A program made the position numbers and the translations under genes. Below the pieces are notes generated by a model. The model worked only from the letters and a program-made list of their open reading frames with translations, ran no database searches and was not told the origin of the DNA. A DNA stretch of 64,000 bases from Epilithonimonas lactis (GTDB lineage: Bacteria; Bacteroidota; Bacteroidia; Flavobacteriales; Weeksellaceae): assembly GCF_900110605.1 (NCBI RefSeq), contig NZ_FOFI01000003.1, positions 1 to 64,000 on the forward strand, given 5' to 3'. This document shows positions 8,768-17,732 of this stretch, in pieces (the first letter of the stretch is position 1; every line of letters starts with the position of its first letter).

Positions 8768-8775
8768 TAATTTTG
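8768..8775 (+). promoter_or_regulatory. Candidate -7 element for the 8813-10580 operon
   Basis: TAATTTTG fits TAnnTTTG and lies 37 bases before the first ATG of the operon. No clear -33 box is visible. Confidence 0.4.
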
Positions 8776-8812
8776 AAAAATAAATAATTGCTAACTTTAA
8801 AAAAATAAATTT

Positions 8813-9130
8813 ATGAAAACAGAATTCGAATCTATTCCGCTGGTAAAAAACGAATCCAAAAAACGTTTTGAGATAGAGATTGATGGCCATTTTGCATTTA
8901 TCAATTATGGCGAGACCGACAATCAAATTGCGTTGGTGCACACAGAAGCTGAACCAGAATTGGCAGGAACCGGCGCTGCAGCTGCTGTTGTAGAAAAGAC
9001 TTTGGAATTCATCAAGGAAAGTGGTAAAAAATTGTTACCGTTCTGTCCCTACGTTTTTGCATTCATCAAAAAACATCCGGAATGGAAAGCCATTGTAGAT
9101 GAAAAATTTGGCGCTTACGACAAACTTTAA
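8813..9130 (+). CDS. Small GNAT-like acetyltransferase (YjdJ type)
   Basis: Short GNAT-fold protein of 105 residues (Acetyltransf_CG type). The acetyl-CoA loop region reads EPELAGTGAAAAVVEKTLEF near 44-63, followed by LLPFCPYVFAFIKKHPEW near 73-90, the usual end of this family. The substrate is unknown. It opens a five-gene operon with an FMN reductase, a YjdI-type Fe-S protein, OsmC and a second YjdJ-like protein. YjdI and YjdJ are also neighbours in other bacteria. Confidence 0.85.
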   Translation: MKTEFESIPLVKNESKKRFEIEIDGHFAFINYGETDNQIALVHTEAEPELAGTGAAAAVVEKTLEFIKESGKKLLPFCPYVFAFIKKHPEWKAIVDEKFGAYDKL

Positions 9131-9153
9131 AACCTAAATCATAAACTCAGACT

Positions 9154-9681
9154 ATGAAAATATTTGCATTCGCAGGGAGCAACTCCTCCACTTCCATCAA
9201 CAAAGAATTGGTGAAATTCGTCTTGAAAAGTTTTCCAAATGAGGAAATCAACCTGATTGACCTTAGTGATTATCTGATGCCGGTTTTCTCTGTGGACCTG
9301 GAAAAAAATGGTTTTCCAGAAGAAGCCCATCGGTTTTTGAAAAACATAGAAGATTCTGACGTCATCATCTGCTCTTTGGCTGAGAACAACCGTTCGTACA
9401 GCGCTGCTTTCAAGAATATCTTTGACTGGGCTTCCAGAATCAATGTGAAAGTGTTCCAAGATAAACCAATGTTCCTGATGACGACTTCGCCAGGCGGATA
9501 CGGCGGTGGAAATGTGATGGCAGAAGCGTCAAAATTCTTTCCACAATTTGGTGCAGACATCAAGGAAACTTTTTCTTTGCCAAAGTTCTATGAGAATTTT
9601 GATTTGGAAAATGGAATCGTAGAACCAGAATTATTGAACACCATCAATTCGAAAATTGAAAACTTTAAAAGTCAACTGTAA
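9154..9681 (+). CDS. NADPH-dependent FMN reductase family protein
   Basis: Flavodoxin-like protein of 175 residues. The N-terminal FMN phosphate loop reads GSNSSTSINKELV near 8-20. SLAENNRSYSAAFKNIFDW near 75-93 and the TTSPGGYGGG loop near 109-118 complete the flavin site. It probably reduces FMN or quinone-like substrates with NAD(P)H in the cytosol. It lies 23 nt after the preceding gene, and its stop overlaps the next start by one base (TAATG), so translation is coupled to the Fe-S protein. Confidence 0.9.
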   Translation: MKIFAFAGSNSSTSINKELVKFVLKSFPNEEINLIDLSDYLMPVFSVDLEKNGFPEEAHRFLKNIEDSDVIICSLAENNRSYSAAFKNIFDWASRINVKVFQDKPMFLMTTSPGGYGGGNVMAEASKFFPQFGADIKETFSLPKFYENFDLENGIVEPELLNTINSKIENFKSQL

Positions 9682-9893
9682 TGGACACACACGAATATAA
9701 CGCTGGCGAAATCACCATTCTCTGGAAACCGAAAGTATGCATCCACGCAGGCGTTTGCGTAAAGATGTTGCCACAGGTTTACAATCCGAAAGACAGACCT
9801 TGGATAAAACCCGATAATGCGACCACCGAAGAACTTAAAAATCAAATCGAAAATTGTCCGTCTGGCGCATTAAGCTATAAATTAAATTCATAA
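9681..9893 (+). CDS. YjdI-type mono-cluster iron-sulfur protein
   Basis: Ferredoxin-like protein of 70 residues (Fer4_19/YjdI family). It shows the family pattern CIHAGVCVKMLPQVY near 20-34 and the end motif CPSGALSY near 59-66. Three cysteines are visible (C20, C26, C59), so the fourth cluster ligand must be something else or the cluster is unusual. It is probably an electron carrier for a neighbouring enzyme. The start overlaps the FMN reductase stop by one base. Confidence 0.88.
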   Translation: MDTHEYNAGEITILWKPKVCIHAGVCVKMLPQVYNPKDRPWIKPDNATTEELKNQIENCPSGALSYKLNS

Positions 9894-9897
9894 AAAA

Positions 9898-10293
9898 ATG
9901 GGTGTAAAAGTAAAAGCCACGCTGGGAACAGAAAAATATTACACAGAGGTCATTGCTGGAGAAAATACATTGATAACAGATGAACCTGTTGACAAAGGCG
10001 GCGGAAACAAAGGTTTTAATCCTTTTGAGATTCTCGCCACATCTCTTGCAAGCTGTACTGCTGCGACCCTGCGAATGTACATTGATAGAAAAGGCTGGGA
10101 CATCCCGACCATCAATGTGGAAGTAGACCTGGAAAATTTTCCGCAGACCAAAACGGCACAGTTTTGTAGAGTTATCGATTTTGGGCCGACAGAAATAAGC
10201 GAAGACATCAAGGATAAACTTTTCAAAATCGCGGACGCTTGTCCTATTCATAAAATCTTGACCAATAATATTGACATCTTAACAAAAATCTAA
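9898..10293 (+). CDS. OsmC family peroxide-reducing protein
   Basis: OsmC/Ohr-like protein of 131 residues with the two redox cysteines of the family: C53 in LASCTAATLR and C115 in ADACPIHKIL. These proteins reduce organic hydroperoxides through a Cys pair. Its place in an operon with an FMN reductase and an Fe-S protein fits a redox-defence role. It starts 4 nt after the preceding stop. Confidence 0.92.
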   Translation: MGVKVKATLGTEKYYTEVIAGENTLITDEPVDKGGGNKGFNPFEILATSLASCTAATLRMYIDRKGWDIPTINVEVDLENFPQTKTAQFCRVIDFGPTEISEDIKDKLFKIADACPIHKILTNNIDILTKI

Positions 10294-10298
10294 ATAGT

Positions 10299-10580
10299 AT
10301 GTTAGAAATAAAACAAAACAACAAAGAGACAAAAGGCGAATTCATAGCATTAATGGATGGGAAACAGGCCGGACTAATGACCTACTCTTGGGCAGGCGAA
10401 GAGAAATTCATCATCGACCATACGGAAGTTGAACCAGAGTTCAATGGCAAAGGCGTGGGGAAAGAATTGGTCTACGAAGCTGTGGAGTTTGCGAGAGAAA
10501 ACAATCTGAAAATCATTCCGCTTTGTCCTTTCGCAACTGCAACTTTTAAAAAGAATGAAGAAATCAGAGACGTGCTTTGA
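10299..10580 (+). CDS. Small GNAT-like acetyltransferase (YjdJ type), second copy
   Basis: GNAT-like protein of 93 residues with the acetyl-CoA loop EVEPEFNGKGVGKELVYEAV near 46-65 and IPLCPFATATFKK near 74-86. It is better conserved in the loop (GKGVG) than the first-gene copy of this operon (GTGAA). The same operon holding two diverged copies suggests different partners. It ends the operon; a terminator follows. Confidence 0.87.
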   Translation: MLEIKQNNKETKGEFIALMDGKQAGLMTYSWAGEEKFIIDHTEVEPEFNGKGVGKELVYEAVEFARENNLKIIPLCPFATATFKKNEEIRDVL

Positions 10581-10607
10581 TGATAAGTTATAACTTTTGA
10601 TTTATAC

Positions 10608-10641
10608 TAAAACCCGTTTCAGTAAAGTGAAATGGGTTTTA
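10608..10641 (+). terminator. Terminator after the redox operon
   Basis: Hairpin AAAACCCGTTTCA / TGAAATGGGTTTTA with one G-T-type mismatch and short T-rich tail. Confidence 0.75.
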
Positions 10642-10651
10642 TGTTGAATCT

Positions 10652-10736
10652 GCAGCCCGACTTAAGTGGAGCTCTTTTTTGCAGCTGGAAAGGCTAAGGC
10701 AAAAAAAGCGGGAACGGAAGGCGGATAAAGCTGCCC
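10652..10736. repeat. Dispersed structured repeat, family 1, copy 1
   Basis: Starts GCAGCCCGACTTAAGTGGAG, ends GGGAACGGAAGGCGG...GCTGCC. The outer GCAGC/GCTGC and inner GCTCTTTTTTGC/GCAAAAAAAGC arms pair. Related copies lie at 44067-44181 and 54697-54781, with different centres and compensating stem changes. Confidence 0.85.
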
Positions 10737-10756
10737 AAATTATTTTTGAATCCTGA

Positions 10757-13174
10757 TTAAAACCAATTCTTAACTCTGTTGTAATCCAGGAAATAGGTCA
10801 CTCGAAGCGAAAGATTGTTGATCATCGGTGCATCAAAAAGTTCGTTGAAGTTATTTTTGAATCGCATTCTGGAAACTTCCAAATAATTGCTGGTCGCATT
10901 TCTGTATAGCAAAGTCAACTGACTTCCTGGCGCAAACCACCACGAATAACGCAAATCTACGTTCCAGGAGTTGTAGGTTCCTGCGAGATTTGGATTGTAA
11001 GCTGTATTCTCGTTCAGGCTTCCATCGTTGTTCAGACTGTAAAATTGTTTATAGGTGACATCGGAAAAATAATGGCGGAAAGCCAATGACAGCGCCATTT
11101 TGTTATTGAAAGTATATTGTCCTGTCACCGAGTTTTCATAGGTATTTCGCTGACGTCTTCCCATATAAATCTGGTCGGCATTTCTTCCCGCAAAACCAAC
11201 TTCGTTGTTACTAAAAACCGGATTGAATTTCCAAATGAGATTCAGTTTGTCGGACGCTCTGTAACGCAGATACAATGACGGAATCACCTGATTTCTGCCC
11301 TTTTGGTCGTAAGCATAATAATCGATTGAAACATTGTACTGCAGTTTTTTCCGGCTGTCACTTTCGAAGAACAACCAGCTGTCAAAATAACCAGGAACAT
11401 TGAGATATCTTCCGAAAGTTCTCGGTTCGTAGATATCCTTTTCTCCGTACGGCGTGAACTCTACGCCGCCTCCAAAACTTTGAAACTTCTTGTTGGTGAA
11501 AGAGTTATTGTGATTGAAAACCAATTTTTGATTCAGGAACGGTTCCAATCTGTGGTAATAATTGAGATTGAAATTGAGATACATATTATTGAGATTTCCT
11601 TTGGGCTGGAGGATTCTGTAACCGTACCAAGCGTTGTGGTTTCCGTAATTTGTAAGCGTAGAAAATCCCAAATCATTGATGTCCCAATTTTTATCTACCA
11701 AATTCGCATTGACCTCGAAGCGGTGATTTCCGGAAAATTTTCCAATCCCAGCGCTTCCTCTCGCCCCAAAAGTGGTTCCGTCATCTTTGACCCAACTGCC
11801 TTTGATGTTTCCGTAATAATTGTAAGTATTCTTTTTGTTGGCAATGTTCCAAAGCAATCCCGTCGCGTTGGCATCACGGAAATTTCCCATTCTCATCGTG
11901 CTTGTGTTGACCAAAGTGATGGAAGAATTGCCGCCAAACCGCTGGTCGAAAACCAAAACATTGTAGTTGGTCCAAGGCTCAACGGTTTCTTTTCTAGTTT
12001 CTCCGGTTTCATTGTTTTGAATGGTCGCATCCATTTTCTCTGTCACACCATTGAAAATCCCGATTCCAAGACCTTTTTTCGTTCTTCCCGAGATTTTGAA
12101 AGCGTTGAACAATTTCACTTTTCCTGGATATTCTGTCAAGGTTTCATTTTCGTCAATCGTTGGATAGATGGAAGGTTCGCCGCCTACCCTTCTGGAATAG
12201 AACATATCACCTTTGCTGAAAAGTTCCGTGCCTTCCATAAAGAATGAACGCTGCTCGGAAAATTGCTGTTCGAATGGTGTTAAATTGAGAATCGAATTAT
12301 CAAAATTAGCCTGACCAAAATCCGGGACCAAGGTCATATCAAAAGTGAAAGCGTCATTGATTCCATATTTCAAATCCATTCCGCCGTTGACATTCATCTC
12401 GGTCTTGCCATCAAAATTATTGACGTAGGTTGAAAAGTAAGGTGTGAAAGAAAGTCTGGTCGGGGTTTTTACGTTTTCGATTCCATTGAGGATTCCGTCG
12501 TACAAAGTGAAACTTCCTTTTGTATTATCGATGTGATTCCAGGCGAGTTTTTTGCGTTCTCTCTGGATATTTCGGAAGAAGTTGACGCCCCATTTTTGAA
12601 CATTGTCCTTTGGAAATCTTAATTCGAAATAAGGGATTTTCATCTCGACATTCCAGCCTTTATCTGTGATTTTCACGGCGCTGTACCAGATTCCGTTCCA
12701 GGTGTCATCTTCGCCATTATCATTGGTCGCTTTGGCATCAAACTGAACCCCAGCCGCCGTGACTATGAATTCGTAACTCTGCTGTTTGTCATTGTATCCA
12801 TTGATGAAAACACCGAAGAAATCGTCGTTGTTGATGACGTCCCGTTCTGTGAGTTGTCTTGCAATTTTATCTGGTTCATTGTCATAAAGTGTTGCTGCAA
12901 TGTAGATTCCCGTATTGTCATATAAAACTTTTACAACACTTTTTTGATTCTCAGATTCTGGTTTTCCATTTGCAGGTTGGAACTCGATGAATTTGTCTGC
13001 GATGCTTGCAGTTGCCCAAACTTCTTCGTCTATGACGCCGTCAATCTTGATGGATTTGTCTGTTCTCACAGCATTCATTTGTCGTCTGACGATGCTGTCT
13101 GAAGCGATTACTTTTTGAGCAGAAATATGTCCAAAAAAAAGAATCAGTCCGAGAATGCCAAGTTTAGTTTTCAT
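10757..13174 (-). CDS. DUF5916 outer-membrane protein with CBM9-like domain
   Basis: Protein of 805 residues from the chosen start (MKTKLGILGLILFFGHISAQ, a signal peptide). A family-9 carbohydrate-binding-like domain follows (about 40-220, from KIDGVIDEEVWATA to ELRFPKD). The rest is a long beta-barrel-like DUF5916 part rich in alternating aromatic and polar residues, ending in an aromatic Phe (NRVKNWF) as outer-membrane barrels do. The role of the family is not established; the N-terminal domain suggests glycan binding. An earlier ATG at 13207 would put 11 residues before the signal peptide and is unlikely. It is downstream of glnS but separated by a terminator. Confidence 0.85.
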   Translation of the reverse strand: MKTKLGILGLILFFGHISAQKVIASDSIVRRQMNAVRTDKSIKIDGVIDEEVWATASIADKFIEFQPANGKPESENQKSVVKVLYDNTGIYIAATLYDNEPDKIARQLTERDVINNDDFFGVFINGYNDKQQSYEFIVTAAGVQFDAKATNDNGEDDTWNGIWYSAVKITDKGWNVEMKIPYFELRFPKDNVQKWGVNFFRNIQRERKKLAWNHIDNTKGSFTLYDGILNGIENVKTPTRLSFTPYFSTYVNNFDGKTEMNVNGGMDLKYGINDAFTFDMTLVPDFGQANFDNSILNLTPFEQQFSEQRSFFMEGTELFSKGDMFYSRRVGGEPSIYPTIDENETLTEYPGKVKLFNAFKISGRTKKGLGIGIFNGVTEKMDATIQNNETGETRKETVEPWTNYNVLVFDQRFGGNSSITLVNTSTMRMGNFRDANATGLLWNIANKKNTYNYYGNIKGSWVKDDGTTFGARGSAGIGKFSGNHRFEVNANLVDKNWDINDLGFSTLTNYGNHNAWYGYRILQPKGNLNNMYLNFNLNYYHRLEPFLNQKLVFNHNNSFTNKKFQSFGGGVEFTPYGEKDIYEPRTFGRYLNVPGYFDSWLFFESDSRKKLQYNVSIDYYAYDQKGRNQVIPSLYLRYRASDKLNLIWKFNPVFSNNEVGFAGRNADQIYMGRRQRNTYENSVTGQYTFNNKMALSLAFRHYFSDVTYKQFYSLNNDGSLNENTAYNPNLAGTYNSWNVDLRYSWWFAPGSQLTLLYRNATSNYLEVSRMRFKNNFNELFDAPMINNLSLRVTYFLDYNRVKNWF

Positions 13175-13231
13175 AGTAAAGGTTATTCTTGAGATTAGAC
13201 AAAACAAATAACAACTCTATTACATCAAAAC

Positions 13232-13258
13232 AAAAAAAATCAGACAAAAGCCTGATTT
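13232..13258 (-). terminator. Terminator after glnS
   Basis: On the minus strand AATCAGG...TCTGATT followed by eight T residues, 30 nt past the glnS stop. Confidence 0.75.
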
Positions 13259-13288
13259 TCAATTTATTAATTTAAATATCTTTACTAA

Positions 13289-14959
13289 TTACGGTTTGTA
13301 ACCGTCCTTCAAAGTCACCGTTCTGTTGAATACCAAAGTTTCATCAGAAGAATCTCTGTCCTTCATATAATAACCAATTCTTTGGAACTGGAAATGGTCG
13401 TCCAAAGTGGCATCTTTCAAGCTTGGTTCCGCAAATCCGTGCGTAACGTTCAACGATTGTGGATTGATGAATTGGATGAAATCCACATCTTTCTCAGCAT
13501 CAGGCTGTTCTGTGGTGAACAATCTTTCGTAAGTTCTGATCTCGATTGGCAAAGCGTGTTTTGCAGAAACCCAATGTAGTGTTCCTTTCACTTTTCTAAG
13601 ACTAGCCTCAGTCCCGCTTCCAGACCTTGAATCTTCGTCATAAGTTGCAAAAATCGTAGTGATCTCGCCATTCGCATCTTTCTCAACACGTTCTGCTTTG
13701 ATGATGTAACCTGCTTTCAAACGCACTTCACCATCCAATTTCAGACGGAAGAATTTTTTGTCCGCTTCTTCTTTGAAATCTTCTCTTTCGATGTAAATCT
13801 CTCTGGAGAAAGGCACTTGTCTTGTCCCAGCGTTTTCGTCTTCAGGATTGTTTTCTGTTTCCAACCATTCTTCTTTATCTTCTGGATAATTTTCAATGAT
13901 CAGTTTCACAGGATTTACAACCGCCATTACGCGCGTTGCCACTTTGTTCAGGTCTTCTCTTACACAAAATTCCAACAATTGGATATCGATCAAGTTTTCA
14001 CGTTTTGCAACACCCACTTTTTCAATGAAATTTTTGATGGCCGTCGGCGTGTAACCTTTTCTTCTGAGTCCAGAGATGGTCGGCATTCTTGGATCATCCC
14101 AACCTGTTGTGATATTTTCCTGAACCAATCTTTGAAGTTTTCTTTTGGAGGTTACCATATAAGAAACGTTCATCCTTGCAAATTCTCTCTGCTTTGGTGC
14201 AACACTTTCGTTATCATAAACCTGATCCAAATACCATTCGTACAACGGACGGTGGTTTTCAAACTCTAATGAACAAAGGGAATGCGAAATCTGTTCGATA
14301 TAATCGGATTCTCCGTGTGCCCAATCGTACATTGGATAGATCTTCCACTTTTCGCCGGTTCTGTGGTGCGGTTCTTTTAGGATCCTGTACATCACAGGGT
14401 CGCGCATATTCATATTCGGAGAAGCCATATCGATCTTCGCACGCAAACTCATCGCACCTTTGTCGAATTCACCATTCTTCATTCTCTCGAACAGATCAAG
14501 GCTTTCCTCTACCGGACGGTTTCTGAAAGGCGATTCTACACCTTCCTCAAAAGGTGTTTTTCTCTGAGCGGTGATATCTTCCGAAGATTGCTCATCTACG
14601 TAAGCTTTGCCTTGTTTGATGAGTTCTACAGCCCAATTGTAAAGTTGGTCGAAATAATCTGACGTGTATAGTTCCTGATCATATTTGAAACCCAGCCAAT
14701 CGATGTCTGCTTTGATAGAATCTACGAATTCCTGCTCTTCTTTAGCTGGATTGGTATCATCAAAACGAAGATTGACAGGCGCATTATATTTCTGCCCCAA
14801 ACCGAAGTTGATGCAGATTGCTTTTGTATGACCAATGTGAAGATAACCGTTTGGTTCAGGCGGAAATCTGAAACGCAATTGTGATGCGTCCAAGCCGTTT
14901 TCCAAATCATCTTCTATAATTTGCTCGATAAAATTGAGTGATTTTTTTTCTTCTTCCAT
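13289..14959 (-). CDS. glnS: Glutaminyl-tRNA synthetase
   Basis: Class I synthetase of 556 residues that charges tRNA-Gln. The HIGH motif is at 41-44 in PEPNGYLHIGHTKA. The KMSKS loop is a variant, VTSKRKL, near 270, as is usual for GlnRS. RFDDTNP near 63-69 is typical of GlnRS/GluRS. The C-terminal anticodon-binding beta barrels are complete (about 340-550). The presence of GlnRS means Gln-tRNA is made directly. Confidence 0.97.
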   Translation of the reverse strand: MEEEKKSLNFIEQIIEDDLENGLDASQLRFRFPPEPNGYLHIGHTKAICINFGLGQKYNAPVNLRFDDTNPAKEEQEFVDSIKADIDWLGFKYDQELYTSDYFDQLYNWAVELIKQGKAYVDEQSSEDITAQRKTPFEEGVESPFRNRPVEESLDLFERMKNGEFDKGAMSLRAKIDMASPNMNMRDPVMYRILKEPHHRTGEKWKIYPMYDWAHGESDYIEQISHSLCSLEFENHRPLYEWYLDQVYDNESVAPKQREFARMNVSYMVTSKRKLQRLVQENITTGWDDPRMPTISGLRRKGYTPTAIKNFIEKVGVAKRENLIDIQLLEFCVREDLNKVATRVMAVVNPVKLIIENYPEDKEEWLETENNPEDENAGTRQVPFSREIYIEREDFKEEADKKFFRLKLDGEVRLKAGYIIKAERVEKDANGEITTIFATYDEDSRSGSGTEASLRKVKGTLHWVSAKHALPIEIRTYERLFTTEQPDAEKDVDFIQFINPQSLNVTHGFAEPSLKDATLDDHFQFQRIGYYMKDRDSSDETLVFNRTVTLKDGYKP

Positions 14960-15109
14960 AATCTGAAACTGAGGTGCAAATTTAACTTAATTTCCTCAAA
15001 AAAGGAAACGAATATCCTTTATAAATTTTAACAATATTCAATATAAAAAAAGCCTCCGTAAACCCTCTTTATTAGCTTTTAAATGTTAAATTTGTGTGAA
15101 CTTTAAACA

Positions 15110-15144
15110 TTTGGTCATATAGAGTTCATTTTTTTTTAATTTTG
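15110..15144 (+). promoter_or_regulatory. Promoter of the PhoB/PhoR-like pair
   Basis: TTTG at 15110-15113, a 23-base gap, and TAATTTTG at 15137-15144 match the Bacteroidota -33/-7 promoter. The ATG follows 18 bases later. Confidence 0.6.
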
Positions 15145-15162
15145 ACATATTAATAAATCGAA

Positions 15163-15840
15163 ATGAATCGTAAAAAAATCCTTTTAATTGATGATGAACA
15201 GGACATCTTGGAAATCATCTCTTATAATTTGGAAAAAGAAGGCTATCAGGTTTTCACTGCTGGTAACGGAAATGAAGGAATCGCAAAAGCAAAAGAGATT
15301 TTGCCGGATCTCATTCTACTAGACGTTATGATGCCAGAAAAAGACGGCATCGAGACCTGCCAGGATCTAAGAAAGATCAAAGAACTTCAAAAAACATTGA
15401 TTGTATTCTTGTCTGCAAGAAGCGAGGAATTTTCTCAACTAGCTGGCTATCAAGCCGGAGCAAATGATTACATTGTCAAATTAATCAAACCAAAAGTTCT
15501 GATATCCAAAGTTGCTGCATTATTACAACTAGGCGCCAACTCTCAGGAGAACTCCAACTACATCGAGATCGGCGACCTCATCATCGATAAAGACAACTTC
15601 AAAGTTTCAAAAGCGAAAGAAGAGTTTTTGCTTCCTAAAAAAGAATTTGATCTTCTTTACCTTTTAGCTTCCAACACAGAAAAGGTATTCAAAAGAGAAG
15701 AGATCTTGGAACGCGTTTGGGGCAACGATGTGATCGTAGGAGAAAGAACGATCGATGTGCACATCCGTAGATTGAGAGAGAAACTGGGAATCAACACGAT
15801 CCAGACACTCAAAGGAATTGGTTATAAATTAGTAGTATAA
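15163..15840 (+). CDS. OmpR/PhoB-type response regulator
   Basis: Regulator of 225 residues. The receiver domain (about 5-120) has D10/D11, phospho-acceptor D54 in LILLDVMMPEKDG, and the conserved Lys in DYIVKLIKP (the following Pro is replaced by Leu). A winged-helix DNA-binding domain (about 130-223) has KEFDLLYLLASN and TIDVHIRRLREKLG. It is paired with the kinase gene starting 31 nt downstream. The pair resembles PhoB/PhoR (phosphate) by domain layout, but no pst/pho gene is nearby, so the signal is not certain. Confidence 0.92.
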   Translation: MNRKKILLIDDEQDILEIISYNLEKEGYQVFTAGNGNEGIAKAKEILPDLILLDVMMPEKDGIETCQDLRKIKELQKTLIVFLSARSEEFSQLAGYQAGANDYIVKLIKPKVLISKVAALLQLGANSQENSNYIEIGDLIIDKDNFKVSKAKEEFLLPKKEFDLLYLLASNTEKVFKREEILERVWGNDVIVGERTIDVHIRRLREKLGINTIQTLKGIGYKLVV

Positions 15841-15871
15841 GGTTTTCTGAAAAGAAAATCTTTTTTTTGAA

Positions 15872-16960
15872 ATGAGATTTAGAAATTCGGTGAAGATCAA
15901 TTGGATATCGGTTGCAGCATCATTTTTATTGGTGGCTGTGGTTGGCGTCGTGGTCTTGCTCTTTGAGTTTTACACGGACGACATCTACTACAAAACTCGG
16001 GATTTCAATTATTTCCTCATTTTTACGCTTTGGTTTTTGTTTGTCATCAATTATTTTGTTCTGGAGTTTCTGTTTAGCTTTTACAGTAGAAATCAAATCA
16101 GAAGAATCACGAATATCCTTCCGGAAGACATCATCCACGATTACGACACGGACCTTGGCTTCAAAGAACTCGGCGAAAAGATGCACGAGATGAATCAGCG
16201 AAACGCCGAGATGGACCTAATGAAAGAAATGGAAGATTACCGAAAAGAATACATAGGAAATGTTTCTCACGAGCTGAAAACGCCATTATTCTCCATCCAA
16301 GGTTACATCGAAACATTGCGTGATGGCGGTGTAGAAGATCTGAACGTCCGCGACAAATATTTGGAAAGAATTGACAAGTCCGTAGAAAGACTTCTCAACA
16401 TCGTGAAAGATCTGGATATGATCAACCGTTTCGAGGCCGGACAAATTGAACTGAAGTTCTCGACTTTTGATATCAACCATTTGATCCAGGAGGTTTTTGA
16501 CCTTTTGGAAATGGAAGCGGAAAGGCAATCTATGACGATGCAGTTGCAGACCACACAATCTCAGCTATTTGTTTTTGCGGATAAACAGAGGATCTCGCAG
16601 GTTTTGATCAACCTGATCTCCAATGCCGTGAAATATGCGAACCGCGAAGAAGCGCAGATTATCGTTTCTACAAGAGAAGGCATGAAAAGCATCCACATCT
16701 CTGTGGAAGATAACGGGATGGGAATCAAACCGGAAAATCTACCGAGGATCTTTGAGCGTTTCTATCGTGTGGAAAGCAGTAGAAATAGAAAAGAAGGTGG
16801 GTCTGGTCTGGGGCTAGCCATCGTAAAACACATTATGGAAGCTCATAAACAAATGATTTCCGTAGAAAGCGTTTATCTTTCTGGAACTAAATTTAAGTTC
16901 AAATTGGCCAAATCTTCGATTGAAAAAATGAAGAAAATGAAGGCCAATTTCATAGAGTAA
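15872..16960 (+). CDS. PhoR-like sensor histidine kinase
   Basis: Sensor kinase of 362 residues with two membrane helices (about 12-32 and 48-70) and almost no periplasmic loop. A HAMP-like linker follows, then HisKA with NVSHELKTPL (phospho-acceptor H133), and HATPase with NLISNAVKYA, DNGMGI and GGSGLGLAIVKHIM. The short loop suggests it senses within the membrane or through a partner. It forms a two-component system with the regulator just upstream. Confidence 0.92.
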   Translation: MRFRNSVKINWISVAASFLLVAVVGVVVLLFEFYTDDIYYKTRDFNYFLIFTLWFLFVINYFVLEFLFSFYSRNQIRRITNILPEDIIHDYDTDLGFKELGEKMHEMNQRNAEMDLMKEMEDYRKEYIGNVSHELKTPLFSIQGYIETLRDGGVEDLNVRDKYLERIDKSVERLLNIVKDLDMINRFEAGQIELKFSTFDINHLIQEVFDLLEMEAERQSMTMQLQTTQSQLFVFADKQRISQVLINLISNAVKYANREEAQIIVSTREGMKSIHISVEDNGMGIKPENLPRIFERFYRVESSRNRKEGGSGLGLAIVKHIMEAHKQMISVESVYLSGTKFKFKLAKSSIEKMKKMKANFIE

Positions 16961-17043
16961 TTTTGATCCTGAAAACGCTGAATTTATAAAAAACTTTTTT
17001 GAAAAAAAATTTACTAGAAATTTTTATGGAATTTCATTTGTTT

Positions 17044-17051
17044 TATATTTG
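17044..17051 (+). promoter_or_regulatory. Candidate -7 element for the 17091 gene
   Basis: TATATTTG (TAnnTTTG type), 39 bases before the ATG. Confidence 0.45.
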
Positions 17052-17090
17052 CATCATTAATCAAGCTAATAAAGTTAAAGTAAAACAACA

Positions 17091-17675
17091 ATGGTTTATA
17101 AGATAAGAGTAATTCTAGACGCAAAGGATACGATCTTCAGAGACATCGAGGTGAAAGGTAAACAGACACTTTGGAATCTGCAATTGGGTATCAAGAGCGC
17201 CTTCAATTTACCAGGTGAAGAGTTGTCTTCTTTTTATTTTTCTGATGATGAATGGAATGAAGGCCGCGCAATTCCTTTGGAAGATATGAGCGATGACGGC
17301 GACGGCGAAATAATGTCCGACATCTACTTGCCAGAAGGTTTCCCTGCAGTTGGAGAGAAAATGAGATTCCAATACGGATTCATAGAGCTTTGGGAGTTTT
17401 TCTGTGAGCTATTGGAGATCGTGGATGAGAAACCTGCCGTCAATTATCCAATCACGGTTTACAGATTTGGAAATGTTCCATTGAAAGCGCCTAGCAAAAC
17501 AGGTTCTTCCAACGGAAAAAGCAAAAACTCTGTAATGCCTTTGTTGGATGATGACTTTGGAGACTTCGAATCTGAGTTCAAAGCGACAAGTTTTGAGGAT
17601 GAAGATGATGACTTCAACGATGACGAGGAAGAAGACGGCTACAACGACGTTTTCGAAGAAGACGATGAAGATTAA
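17091..17675 (+). CDS. IS1096 TnpR-like / pRiA4b ORF-3 family protein with acidic tail
   Basis: Protein of 194 residues. Residues 1-130 fit the plasmid pRiA4b ORF-3-like fold, named after a transposon passenger protein but common as a lone chromosomal gene. The last 45 residues are almost all Asp/Glu/Phe/Asn (for example FEDEDDDFNDDEEEDGYND), a disordered acidic tail. No transposase is nearby, so mobility is not implied. Function unknown; the acidic tail could bind basic proteins or nucleic-acid-binding surfaces (inference). Confidence 0.8.
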   Translation: MVYKIRVILDAKDTIFRDIEVKGKQTLWNLQLGIKSAFNLPGEELSSFYFSDDEWNEGRAIPLEDMSDDGDGEIMSDIYLPEGFPAVGEKMRFQYGFIELWEFFCELLEIVDEKPAVNYPITVYRFGNVPLKAPSKTGSSNGKSKNSVMPLLDDDFGDFESEFKATSFEDEDDDFNDDEEEDGYNDVFEEDDED

Positions 17676-17695
17676 GAATCTTTTCTGAAATAATT

Positions 17696-17722
17696 AAAAG
17701 CCCGAGTTTTTCGGGCTTTTTA
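17696..17722. terminator. Bidirectional terminator between convergent genes
   Basis: AAAAGCCCGA GTTT TTCGGGCTTTTT serves the gene ending at 17675 and, read on the minus strand, the one ending at 17733. Confidence 0.9.
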
Positions 17723-17732
17723 TGTTATAATT

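Larger units (their letters stand above)
8026..8812 (+). other. A-rich region with repeated leaders, tiny ORFs and hairpins (possible structured RNA)
   Basis: 787 bp without an ordinary gene. From a promoter-like TACTTTTG (8096-8103, inside the palindrome TTGGTACTTTTGTACCAA) the plus strand becomes very A-rich. It repeats the motif AAAAACACAAA at about 8126, 8255, 8350 and 8448, twice preceded by AGGGC. After these leaders short frames open with ATG: 8159-8233 (24 codons, MMKPRLLKILKTDDELSINY...), 8294-8335 (MRNQLFRESFDSL), 8396-8437 (MKSSAKLQSCKAL), 8475-8501 (MMTTNHQV) and 8511-8531 (MRIPQS). Hairpins lie at 8414-8437, 8470-8500 and 8524-8567. Either a structured non-coding RNA or a run of micro-ORFs could explain this; the sequence alone does not decide. 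Confidence 0.4.

Noticed and set aside
10652-10750. Protein-like frame through the family 1 repeat (reads AARLEWSSF...)
   Set aside because: The two conserved arms fall in different frames in the other copies and stops appear, so the conservation is structural, not coding.
11480-12247. Plus-strand frame of 255 codons
   Set aside because: Complement of the DUF5916 gene, low-complexity Ile/Val/Glu composition typical of an antisense shadow.
17091-17675. Insertion sequence suggested by the TnpR-like name
   Set aside because: No transposase, no inverted ends and no target duplication; this family is common as a stand-alone gene.
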